Positions 9,613 to 22,100 of a stretch of DNA of 64,000 nt are shown here, one piece after another (the first letter of the stretch is position 1; each line of letters begins with the position of its first letter). The position numbers were made by a program, and so were the translations under genes. Where the stretch lies: assembly GCF_965638725.1 (NCBI RefSeq), contig NC_134949.1, positions 119,225,794-119,289,793 of the forward strand, given 5' to 3'. The DNA is from Aptenodytes patagonicus (Eukaryota > Chordata > Aves > Sphenisciformes > Spheniscidae). A model generated the notes under the pieces. It was not told the DNA's origin. It did not search any database and was given only the letters and a program-made list of their open reading frames with translations.

Positions 9613-10062
9613 TTAAATTTATAAGCAGCATCTTTCAGCCTTGCTAGGAGGGTAGTATGTAGCTGAATCTAGATGGCAAAATACACATAACTTCCAAAGA
9701 ATTTTCAAAGTTCTTTGCAACCAGCCACTAAAAGCTGTAGCCGGCCCATAACAAAAACATTCAGTAAATTCGGATGCCTCCAAGAAAATCAGGCTTTGGG
9801 CTCTGTGCTAATGTCCATTTATAGTCCTGGAATTGCCCCTAGAACGTGTGTTTGAGGAACAGGTATTGTAATCTATTTGTGAAATCTGTATTAGCTTTTG
9901 GCTTTATTTTTTAGGTGAATTCTTGTCTTTAACAAGCTATCCTGGTATTTGGTTTAAAAAATATTTGATGGGACGCAACCCATTATCTAGTTTTGTTAGT
10001 CTGCGACTTACAAAAAAAAAATTCTTTTCTGTTCATAGCTCTGTTCTTAAGACATTTTAGCC

Positions 10063-10139
10063 ATGACTAAGAGAGAGGCAGAGGAGCTGATAGAAATAGA
10101 AATTGATGGAACTGAGAAACAGGAATGCACTGAAGAAAG
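10063..10139 (+). CDS. GABPA: GABPA coding exon 1 (residues 1-25)
   Basis: It begins [18 protein letters not shown], as in mammals. The exon probably starts at 10039, after the better pyrimidine-tract acceptor; another AG at 10059-10060 lies immediately before the start. The donor is GTATGT at 10140. Confidence 0.97.
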
Positions 10140-13100
10140 GTATGTACCGTCTTTGCTTTTTGGGGTCCTTAGGCTGCAACTCATTTATTTATTTGTTTTC
10201 TTTAATTGGTTTCAGATTTGTGACTGCACACACTAGGTTTGGTTATTCAGATTTATTATTGGGTATTGTGTAATGCTTCAGAGATGGCCATGGTTATGAA
10301 ATAAGTACAAGTGTTTTCTAGCTAGGCAAAAGAAGTAACTTTAAACTGGCAGAAGTAACTGGCTCAGTATGATCTCCGTAATCCTGCAGTTGATTGTTTC
10401 CACAGTTTTTCAACTTTCTTGCTGGATACGAAGTTCTTAGTTTTGCTTGTGCTCTCTTCAGTTTTTCTGGTTTTTATCTAATTAAATGGTGGTTTTCTTG
10501 AAGTGGAACTGTAGCCACTATTGGAAACCTGTGTAGTGCTATCATGTTCTTCAATCTTAATTGCTTAAATCCCAAACGGTTTTGTTTATCTCTTGCTATG
10601 TTCTTAGTAGTTCTCTTCCCCTACTTTCATGTCTGCAGGAATATGTCTACATGTACATGCTGCAAACCTTTCAGCTTCAGTGTATCCTTCTGTAATTGAG
10701 GTGAACCTTTCAGATTCTCCAGTCCATTGCTTTACTGTTATACAGGGTCATTTGTTTTTAACAGAGCAGAAATGATGTTCTGTATCTATTGACTATATTG
10801 TTGTTCGGGCCATTGAAACCCTAGATACTGAAGTCTGATATCCTTTGACTTAATTACCTCAACCTGTTTTTTTTCTTCCTAATGCTTCCCTCCTAATTTT
10901 TACAACTGCTTTTGAAAGCACAGAGAGGCAGTTAATGTGTTGGATAGAAATAGCTGAGGCTGGTAGGTGACCTGCTCTTTAAGAACCTGTTTTGGAGAAC
11001 TGATTCAAAACCGCTTACTCATTTCTTCTTATTCTGAGCTCCTTGCATATTTTTGCTACTTACAAACTGACTATGTCTGTATACTTTCTGATTTCCTTCT
11101 GTGTAAATGTAGAGAGACCAACTGTCTAAGGTCATTGTTAAGACATTAAGAGTCCATAACATTGATGTTTCTGAGTGCCTATGCCAACACTGTCATCATT
11201 TTAGTGCAGGACAACCATGACACATGACTAATGTTTCCTTCAAGGCTCCATGTTGCTGTAGAGTTCCTTCTGGTTGTCTCTTGTACGCGTGAAGCTGACT
11301 GGTGAAAAGACATGGACAAGTACTCTCTATGACAGTGGACGTTTTTTACTTCTTTTTTTTCCCTATCTGTTAAGTTTCCGTGTTTGTTTTTGAACTTGAA
11401 TATCTTTTACATCCAGTCTAGGCAAGGCAAATAGAATTAGTTTACTCCACATGCAAGTTAATAATGTATAGTATAGTAATCATGACTTAAACTCTTGAAA
11501 ACGGTGATCTGAAAATAGTCTTGGTATTTAACCTAGCCTTTTAACCCCAACAGGGTAAAAGAAGAGTTACAGAACTGTAAAATCAATGGGACCAAATTTA
11601 GTAATTCATTCTCTACTCAAGCTAAGAGTTTTTCTGCATGGTATTAACATTTCAGAGTCAGGATTACCTTTTATGTAGTTTACTTCTAACTTTCTTTAAG
11701 CTTTCCTATACCTACTGTATTAACATGTAGGTAATGATTTGTTGTATTAATTTGGTATTTAAGCATTGTTGAGCAAACCTACACCACAGCAGAATTTGTG
11801 AGTCAAGCTATTGACATCAATGAACCAATTGGAAATCTTAAGAAGTTGCTGGAACCCAGACTGCAGTGTTCCTTGGATGCGCATGAAATTTGCCTGCAAG
11901 ATATCCAGGTAAATTGAAAGGCTATGAAAGATTTAACCTCTTAATGGAGAAGCATTTTTACATACTTCGTCCCTTTCTTCCATTGGTCATGGAATTCATG
12001 CTTCATTTGGTATATTAATTACAATTAAGAGTTTAATTTTATGTCAGGTTCATTATCATCAAACCATTTAATATGTACACACTAATTCAGTGTGAATAAA
12101 ATCAAAATACTTTCAGGGTTCCTGGGGTGAGGGTAAGAAAGCAACAAATTACCACCTTGCAAGTGAAGAAGAATGAGGGCAACGACAATACTATCTTCTC
12201 TTGAGGTAGCCCACATCATTTGTTGCTGCCTGAACTTCCGTGTGTCTAATCTTGTTTTGAATCTGAATAAAGCGAGGTTTTTCTACTGTTCAGGTGCATA
12301 GGTAGCAAAACATTACTCAAGAAATTCCCCAGCACCACCACTATTTGTACAGGCATCACCACACGTTAGACAGTATAACTGTGTCGCATTGTGTTTAGCT
12401 GCATGTTTTATTTGTAGTTATAATCAGACATCTGTGGCTTTCCAGAAACAACAGGGAGAATACTGCTTTAAAGACAAGAATTTTTATGAAGGTGTTAAAA
12501 ACTGAGAAAAGGAACTGTAGATACTTTTCACAAAGTGAAGGTACTTCCAGGTATTGCATTGCTTTTTTTAGGTTAAAAAATGTCCCTGTAAGTGAAACTA
12601 CCTTAAACAGAACAGAGTGGCGAGTTTCAAATTCCGATCAAATTCTTTCTGTCATGTACTATGTCTACATAGTACTAAAAATATTTGCACCCTTCTTCAG
12701 AAAATTTGCTGCGGACACTAAGTGTTTCTAAAGTTTAAAGGAGAATAAGTTTCTTAATAACTGTGAGAGTAATACCAATTTTTAATTTTTTTGCTTTTAT
12801 CAAGCTGGACCCAGATCGAAGCCTTTTTGATCAAGGAGTAAAAACAGATGGAACAGTGCAACTCAGTGTGCAAGTAATATCTAGGCAAGGTAAGCAGTTA
12901 TGTTTGTCTGTTGTACAGATAAATTAATATTGTAGGAGTGCTTGTGAGGAAACCTAGTCCCCTACTATTTCTAGCTGTAAAATTGAGGAAATCGCTGAAT
13001 GGTCACATAGCTTCAGAATGTCTCTTTCATTACGTACTGTGGTTTTAAGTAGTAGTAATTAAAATAAATGTCATGGACTGATGCTATTTGAAATGTTTTT

Positions 13101-16100
13101 TATAGTAACTTCGTATCAATTTCTAAGTTAAAAAAAAAAGGCAAAACAAAACCAAAACCCAAACAAACCTGGGTCAAATAGTGACAGTTACAGTATGAGG
13201 CTTTCATTAAGGGTGAGTAGTTACTCATACCAGACCAAGTATCTAAGGAGGCAAAAGATTTTTTGTCTAAGTAGGTGACAATTTCATCTTTGTGAGGTGA
13301 GTTAGCTTGTGTGCTTCATGAACGATTAGGTTATGAGAGTATATATAGCTAACTGAAAATTGGTCTGAAAGGCTAGGACCGCTATCTATTGTCTGTTTTC
13401 TTTGGATGAGAAGTCAGAGTAAACGGTTGTGACAGAGGAGCATTGACCAGGTGGGTAGGGATTTGTTGATGCATAGTTTTTATTTGCTTGTAGTATCAGG
13501 TATGACAGGATTTCCCCTTGTAAATCCTCAGGAATTAGTAGCTTCATTGTTTTGCTTTTTGTCCTATTCTTCTCCTTTGCCCCCTCCATATGTCTTGAGT
13601 GGAAGGACTGCGATCGCTCACTAAAGACAACATTCATGTTGGGCTCTGGGAACAGCTACGGGTGTTTGTTGCCATATTTTCAAACAGTGACAACAAGTTC
13701 CTACTGGAGTAGGGTATCTTTGATTATCTGTTTTGAGTTATGTCAGCAAAGCAGATTAGCAAAATTTGGGGAGCACGTTTTGTTTTCTTGTGGCTTCAGT
13801 GTAGATTAGAGAGAAGAAAGCCTTTCTGTTTTGTATTGACAGTATTAAGTAAGACTGACGATTTGCATTTAATGCTGAGTGTCAGGTGACTAGTGCTAGG
13901 TTCAGTCTGTATGTAATGGGGATTCAACTACCTTTCTGGTTTTAAAAATAGAGTAGAAATATCCTTCAGGCAACTAGAATAACGGCTCTTAATTCATGCC
14001 CAGTAACTTGTAGTATGCAGTGCTCAGACTTCCATTTTCAAAAGGATGCAGGTGATAAATACCTTCACTATTATCTTCCATTTTCTTCCTGTGGGTTTTT
14101 TTTCCGTCTTTAATGTAAAACTGAGGTGCGTGACCATATAGCACAAGGAGCTTCCCCCCGCGCCCTTCTCTCTCTCTCTCTCTCTCTCTCGCCTTAAAAG
14201 AAACACCTGAGTATTAAGTACCTTTGTATAACTTCGGAATGATCCTCAGTGTTGTTTTTCAGGCCATGATACTTGACACTTAAGCAACTCGTAAGAAATC
14301 TGTCTGTTGAAGGCAAGTAAAATATGGCAGGACAGAATATCAGAAAACAAACAGCATGGATATAAATAATAAAAGGAAGATATTTGGATCACTAACAGGG
14401 AAATGGACTTGTTACTCTGACTGCAGTGTCCCTTTGAGCCAGAGGGAAAAAATAGCTTCTTATGCCATCTGCATATTTTTCTTGTATGGATGAGGTATTG
14501 AAAGATTCTCTATTTACTTACTTTTTATTTTTCCCTAACTTGTATAATACATAGAATTCAGCTAGCAGTAATCGGTGATGCTAATCCCTGTGATGGATTG
14601 GACTCTCTTATTTCTTAAGAGAAAAGCTGTTATGTCAGTTCGTGTTCTATCAAATTTTGATTAGCCATCTGTAAACTCAAAGGAATAAAAACCAGTTGAA
14701 ATATAGTCCATTGTAGTTGTTTTATAGCATTTCATACAAAGATATCTTAATATGAGTTACAGCAGATAAAATATCAGTCCTATTTATTCTTTTTACTAGA
14801 AAGACCGTTCTGTCACTCCACCTTGCCTTAACTCCTTTCTTCTGGTTTGAAGAATGGAGATGTATATGGTTTTCCTGCCATTGTGAGAACAGCAATTTTG
14901 AGTGCAGCCCCATTCTGTACTGCTCTGAACTAAGCCTCTTGCAAGTCTGTGGAGATCTGAGTAACTGCATTGCATCGTATGTCAAAGAATTTGAAAAAAG
15001 CTTTAATTTTGAAGACTTCCGTAGCAAATATTTTGTTCTTTTTTTTTTTTTTTTTTTTTTAAATCCAGACACAAGTTATATCTGATCAAGGCTTTCTCCT
15101 GCCTGTCTGACTGTAGATAATATCAGATTAACATTTTGCCATCCTTAAGCTGTTACGGTTGATAGTGTTTTTTTTCTTGAGATATGATAAAATGGATTCT
15201 GACCCTACCTTTAGTTGCTTAATTTTTTTTTTTCTTTTTTAAAGAAAAGAAATGGGGAGGGAGGGAGGGAAGATAAACTTTTCAGGTTGTAAATTGGAAG
15301 ATCTGGCTGGCAGTCTGTCACCTGAGGAATCTTTTCTTGCTTTTTCTACTTCCTTAATCAACAGAGTAGAGGTGAGCTTGAATGGAATTACTTGCCACAC
15401 TTTTTTCAGATGAACTGTGGGAGACAGAGATACTAGATTGAAAGGGCTAGAATGAGAGCAGCGATCTCTGACAGTCATTGGTTTGAGCAGTGGGAGGAGA
15501 GAGTCCTGTATTATGGAGGTGGACAGTGTAGTTTTGCTGTCTGTTTCTTGTTGTTTGCAAAGTATACCAACAGGTAGTCCAGTCAACCTGCCATTCAAGT
15601 TGTTCACGTACCGCATACACAAACTTAAACAAGTCAAGGCCGTGTTTGTGAATGAAAGTGTCTGTAGCTGCTGTTTGTGTTGAGCTCAGTTCTGTCTGTT
15701 ATGCATACCCAAAGCACACCTGCAAGATTAACATTTTCCCAAACAGATGCTGTTCCACCTACTTTTTAAACGCTTGACTGACATGAGAGGTTAGTGTATA
15801 GCTGCTTTGAGAATTTCTGAGCATGTGTATGTAGCTGTACTATAGATACTTACACAGATTTTGGGACTAAGTGGTGGTTAAGCACAAAAGGTTCTTTGGA
15901 TTTAGGTAGCTGAAGTCCGAGTCCTGTTTTAAGTGTGTAACTCCTCATTTGGCTATGGTTTCTAAGCTGTTTTTTTGCAATAACTAGGCTTTTATTATTT
16001 TTAGTGTGTAAAGGAATGATTCATAAGTATAATGAAACATACTGATTTAGATTAAAGGTGCAGTTTGACTAATGTCCTGTCTCTGGCTGTGGTTAATACT

Positions 16101-19100
16101 AGACATTTCAAGGAAAAAAAAAACCAGGTTGCCTGCAGGTCAGTCTTAACCCTAGTATATTCTCTAGCTTCAGACAATTAACAGTGAAGGGGCTTGTACT
16201 GGCAAGATCTGGACATGCCTTGATAGCTAATGTCCTTGATTTTTTTGTACTTTTTGTACCAGTTTGTGCTTCTGGGGTGTGTGACATTGTCACGTTGTGT
16301 TCCACAACTTACATGCTGTCCAAGGAAGACTGGACATCTGTTTTCTTATGCAGAGAGATGTGAGAAGGGATGCAGACAAACCCAGTGAATTAACGTTGAT
16401 CTAACGTTGCAGTAGGTTAGGCGGCAGACTGTTACTTCACAACATTTTTACTTATAAACTGGTTCCTCTACAGAGACTCATCACTTTGATCTCCATGTTT
16501 GCATTATGGATAGAGCAGTAGATTCACAGTTCTTTTGACATGTAGTTATTTGACAGACAGTGAATTAATTTTGTTGAGCAATAGTGAACTGTTCCTCTCT
16601 AGAAGCTTTTTTTCTTTACTTTCTTTTTTGAAGATCAAAAATAAAATCTTAACCCTTATTGTTTTCCCTTACCCATTTCTATCTGACTTTAAAACAAGCC
16701 TGTGCTGCGCATGTTAATCTTAGATGGCCTAGATAAAACACTTACTCTTGTAAGGAAGGTACTTGTTTGCTTTTTCTTCATGTTTGCTTCATCTAATCAA
16801 CCACTTACTGGTTGTCTACATCTGTTTTCACTTCCTTAATTTCATATTGCTGCATGTTGTACTTACGGTCTTTGTAGTGTTCCCTTTCTAATATTTTTTT
16901 CAAGCTGAATTCCTTTTAAAGTCTAGAGGAATACTTGTCTGAAAAAGACTTGGTTTGTTCTTACTTGTACTACAGGTACATTTGTTTTCCCTTATGAACT
17001 GTGAATGGATTGTGGTTTTAGCTTTTAAGACGGTCACCTCCAGAACCTACCATCTCCCATTGAGCTTTAATGTAGATTAGACAGGAGGGACTCAAAGTAA
17101 TTCCTTATGGCACAAGATACTTAAGATATTCTGGCCATGGGATGTTCTGTGAATCCTACTTTCAACTGCCTAACCCTAGTCAAGGTTTTCCAAGTCATAA
17201 TAAAATGGGATTTTACAGATTTTTTTTTTTTTTTTTTTAAATGTGCAAATAGGTTTGATAAAATCTCTTAAAGAAGTGTGGTTGTTAGTTGTTAATATAA
17301 TGGAAATTATATGTCACAAAAATTGAAAGAGTTTTTTTCTGTTTAGCATATTATAATGACAAGAAAAATCTTCTATACAGTGTCAGAAATTTGGTGAGGC
17401 ACCAGTTGGACAAAATACCTTCTCAGAAGACAACAGAGAAGGTGGTGATACAAAGCATTAGTAGCATTAGTGAATGTGTTCTTTATCGCTGCAGAATAGA
17501 TACAGACATATCTTCTAACTCCGTGGTCTAATATCTTAAATGACAGACATAAAACCAAAACATGAGTAGCTGATGAAGCTTAAAACATGAAGAATTTTCT
17601 AGTTTTCTTTTAACTTGCTGTTGAACACGCTGCCTCTTGCAGGGCACTGAAAGAAAAAGTTAAATCCTGTGTGTAGACCCCAGAGATAGCAGGGAAATAT
17701 TGTAAAGGCTGAAAGAAATGCCTCTTGATTGGGGGAAAGAGGTGGATGCTTGTTCTGGTTTTTTGGGGTTTGCTTTTTTTTCCTTTGGTTCGGTGTATTT
17801 CTTACAGACCAAAATACTTGTTCTTTATGCCCACATGCTGAACATTCTGTTCAAGATATGTGAAATGGATCACCTAAGTAGAACAGGAAGCTGTAATACT
17901 GGGGGAGGAAAGAGGGACAGCTTTGTATTCACCTTACTAAAGTATATACTGTATAATAGAATATGTCATTCTAGTTTAGGACACTTGCAGAAATTTGATG
18001 ATGCTTTTGTGTCATGCTTCTTTCCTAAGTATGCTAACACCTATTAATCAGAAAGCTTTAAAACAACGTTTTTGTCATATTTGCATTGCTGTCTTTAAGT
18101 TTTGTGTTTGTTCTTTTCTATACCTAGGGATAGAGCCCAAGTTAAACATCCTTGAAATTGTGAAGCCTGTGGAGACTGTGGAGGTAGTGATTGATCCAGA
18201 TGCTCATCACACAGAGGCTGAAGCTCACCTTGTGGAGGAAGCTCAAGTGATAACCTTGGATGGAACAAAACATATTACAACAATTTCAGATGAAACCTCT
18301 GAACAAGTGACACGATGGGCTGCAGCGTTGGAAGGCTACCGAAAGGAGCAGGAGCGCCTTGGAATACCCTATGGTAATAATACATGACTCTGTGTGTGCG
18401 TGCACGCATGTGTTCAGGTAGGGGCTGGGTTCTGTTGTTCGTTTGGGGGATTGGTGTTTCTTCATAAATGATAATTAATTTTGGTTATATAATTAAAGTG
18501 CTCCAATACCTCAGAGAAGGCTTCTTATGGTATGGGTAAGTACAATGCAAATATCTGCATAAGAGAAGGCTAAAGAGAAGTAGAATCAATGCTTGTAATA
18601 GTTTTATTAAAAGAGTGCTTTTTGCTCCATAACCTTCTTGTCATTGCAGTTTCCTTCTTCCTCCCCTCCTTAAAAATGTGTGTGTTAGTGATAAAGCTCT
18701 TTTTCATGTGTGTCTGAATTTGAACTCAACTCAGTACTTGGTGGGGGTTGCCTTTAAAGATGCTGAAACAAATTGTTCATAGGTTGTGGAATGCTGAGTA
18801 TGGTGTAAAATCAGATTTTGCATGGAAAGCCATACTTGACTTCAACATGCCGGAAAAAGATGATTCAGAACTGAATATAAGTATTCTGGTAGAATACATC
18901 TCTTTTGAATTAATGTTGTTACTTAGCAGGCTGCTAATTTAATGTTAGCTTAGAAGAAGCATCTCTGAATGCCTGCTTAAGATTGAACTGAAACTGTGGG
19001 TTTTAGACCTACATCACGTTCAGGAGATTATCCAGCTGAGTTGCTTGTTATGACTTGGCAGAAATGTACTGCCAAGGCATATTCAGCACATGAAGCTGTA

Positions 19101-22100
19101 GTATCTAAGCAGACCTGCAAAACTGGAATATATTTGGCAAGTGGGATATTTGGAAGTGTTTAAGAATTCCAGTGAAGTCACAGGTCTTTGCAGGACGTGT
19201 AGCTTGCCAATATTTTGAACGTATTTTTGATAACTAAAGCAATGGCTTTTTCATGCCTTTTTGTTGTTCTCATTGGCAAACACTTCCAAAACAGTTTTCA
19301 TCATGCTATGTCTGTTGATAATTAGGGATTTGACGCAGAATATTTGCAAAAAAAAAAAAAAAAGTGAGGTGTTATTAGGAGCAGACAGATATTTTTCAGC
19401 ATGCTCTACCGTTTAATACAAGAAGAAAATTACTTAAAACCATGTTGTTGTTACGTTGAATAATGTTAATAAACTTTAATAATGTTGGTGCTTTAAGAAA
19501 ACCCTATAACCCACAACTATGACTTTAAAAGTTTAATGTCTTTTGTGTCATGGGAGTGCAGATTTTCCAGGAAAATCGTACTGGTTCATTATGGCAGAGA
19601 TCTCTGTATTAAGAATAATAGCGTTTGCTTGATATCAGAAAAATGTGCTAAACTACCTTCCTAGAAAGAGTAAGATTTTAAATGTTATCTGAGATGACGT
19701 TGCAGGGGCTTGGGTCAGAATAAGGCACTGCTAAGTCCTACATCATGGTATGGTCGGAAATTTCTGAGAATAAAGAGTGTTCTTAAGGTTCTTATGTAGT
19801 CCCCAAAAAAAGCATCTTTCCCCCTGCTCCCCCCCAACATTTATAAATATACATCTTAAAAAATAGAAAAAGAGTCCAGTTTCCTTCACAGAGTTGTGAG
19901 GCTTGATTCTGTGAAGTTCTCTGAAATTATTCCTTGAATCTTTTCAAAAGACAGGGTATGTTGATATTAAAAGTCAAGTCCGGTCAGTAAATAATCATCA
20001 TCCAGAAAGGTAGTGGTTCAGTATCTTCATTCTTACAGGCTTCTCTGTTTTGCTGCAAATGGAAAATTAGCTTTTAGCTAATTTGTGGCTTTCCCTTTGT
20101 GTTATGTTTTGGTGGGTTTTACTAGAGATTACAAATTCTTAGCTATTAAAGGTATTTCTGCTAATAAAATCCAAAAATTTGGTACCATTGCAAAGGTCCC
20201 TAGGAAGAAAGAAAATATTAATTGGTATGAGAAATAAAGCCAGAAAAGGGAGCAGCAGAAAGCTTGGAAACCATGGAACTGGTTGGAGAAAGTAATATTC
20301 ATGTTACCTTGCAGATTATGTTCTGTCAATGAGAACAAATTACCAGCTTTTTGATGAAAATTCACTGCTGATAATGTTTTGAAGACCAAAACCCTTTTGG
20401 TGTGGCTTTTCCCACAGGATTACATTGCATGGTTTTAGGTAGCATCGGTGAAAAATAATGCAATGTTACTGTCCTTTATTAAGCAAAATGGAATTTGTGG
20501 CTTCTAGATAATGTTTACACACTTAGAAAGCTTTGCTTTCTTTAATTCTTAAAATAAAAACTTATCAAGGTGACATCTGTTTGGGGTATTGTAATTTAAA
20601 AATACATAGTTCTTCTGCTCCTGTTTTTTGCCCTTGAGACAGTGAAAGTAAATATCCCTGCTTTAGTTTCTCTTTCCAGTTCGTACTCGTTGACATGTTT
20701 TAATATATTGCATACAACGTTAACAAAGCTTTGAAAATTATGCTTAGATTTACCCATCCTCTTTCTAGCTTGTTCACACTAATACTACTTGAAACAACAG
20801 GCTTTTTATGTTAAAATGTCTCGAGTCAACAAACCAATGTATGGCACATATCTTGAGTTGATTATTTATTACCATTTCTGTATGTTCCTCTGCTGTGTGA
20901 GTTGCCTATGCTTTTGTGTGTTTGGCACTAGTATTTAAATGATGTGCATGTTGTGTTCTGTTGAAATGTCAAACAGGCATCCCAAAACTTGATGCTGTGG
21001 CTTGCTTGATTCAAGTACAGGCATGCATTGGGTCCTATTGTATCAAGTCTTGGTTTAATGGTTTATTTAATGTGGTCTTTCTAGATGTGGTGTATTACAC
21101 TTACTGTTTTATATTTTTATCTATATATCTAGTGCATGTTTATCAGCCCACCTGTGTGGTGGGTTGACCCCAGCTGGCAGATGAGCCTCCACCCAGTCAC
21201 TTGATGACTTCCCCTCCAGAGGCATGGGGGAAAGAATCAAAAGGGCCAAAGCGAGCTTAAAAAAAAAATAAAATCATGGGTCAAGATAAAAGCAATTTAA
21301 TAAGCTGTCCTGGCTGTGTCCCCTCCCAATTTCTTGTGCACCCCCAGCCTACTCGCTGGGGTGACCGAGTGAGAAACAGAGAAGGCCTTGTGTCAGAGTC
21401 CAATACTCTCTGACCAGGTTCTTTTAGATATTCCATGCATGGAGGGTATAATGTTTGATACCAGATTTACTTGAAGATGGTTGATGTTACATGGGATTTA
21501 TGATTTAGCAGAGTGATACAAATTATACTAAAAACACAATACAAAGGTAAGTTACACTTAGAAAAATGCGGCAATTGCAATACACTGTTCAATCACAATA
21601 CCAACGTGATTCCCATTACCGGTCTCTATATAATACGCTCACCATCACGATGTTGGGTGTCCCCAGTTGCCGGGAAGGAATGCGCGGGTTGAAACCAGCC
21701 CAAGCCCGTTGCTCTCTTCGAAATTCTTTTGCTAGTTGTCTAGTTTGTGTACTCTACGTTGGGCTGAGCAATGTATTCACTCCCCCCACGCTGGTCTGGC
21801 TGACTCAGGGAGACAGTTTACACCACCAGCTGATCCACTCAGCTGTTGATAGCTGTTTATCTAAAACAAAGGCCACCCTCCACCTCCTTTCTGTTGAGAT
21901 AAAATCAGCTTCTTTGCATTATTCTCTGAGCTGCATGGGCACTTCACCCTTGCCCATCTCCTCTGAGCCTTATTCCATTGTAGGGGAGTCACGTTCCACC
22001 CCTAGGGCTTTAGTCAGTCGCACCTTGACTCTGTGCAAGCACTGCTTAACAGTAGCTAAAACATCAGTGTGTTACCAACACTGTTTTGGTCACCAACCTA

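Larger units (their letters stand above)
6255..10038 (+). other. GABPA intron 1
   Basis: The intron runs from donor GTGAGC to an acceptor TTCATAG at 10037-10038. The first 500 bases are the tail of the CpG island; the rest is unique AT-rich DNA. It includes an A24 run at 8308-8331 and a short perfect hairpin at 9589-9612. No other gene is supported. Confidence 0.85.
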
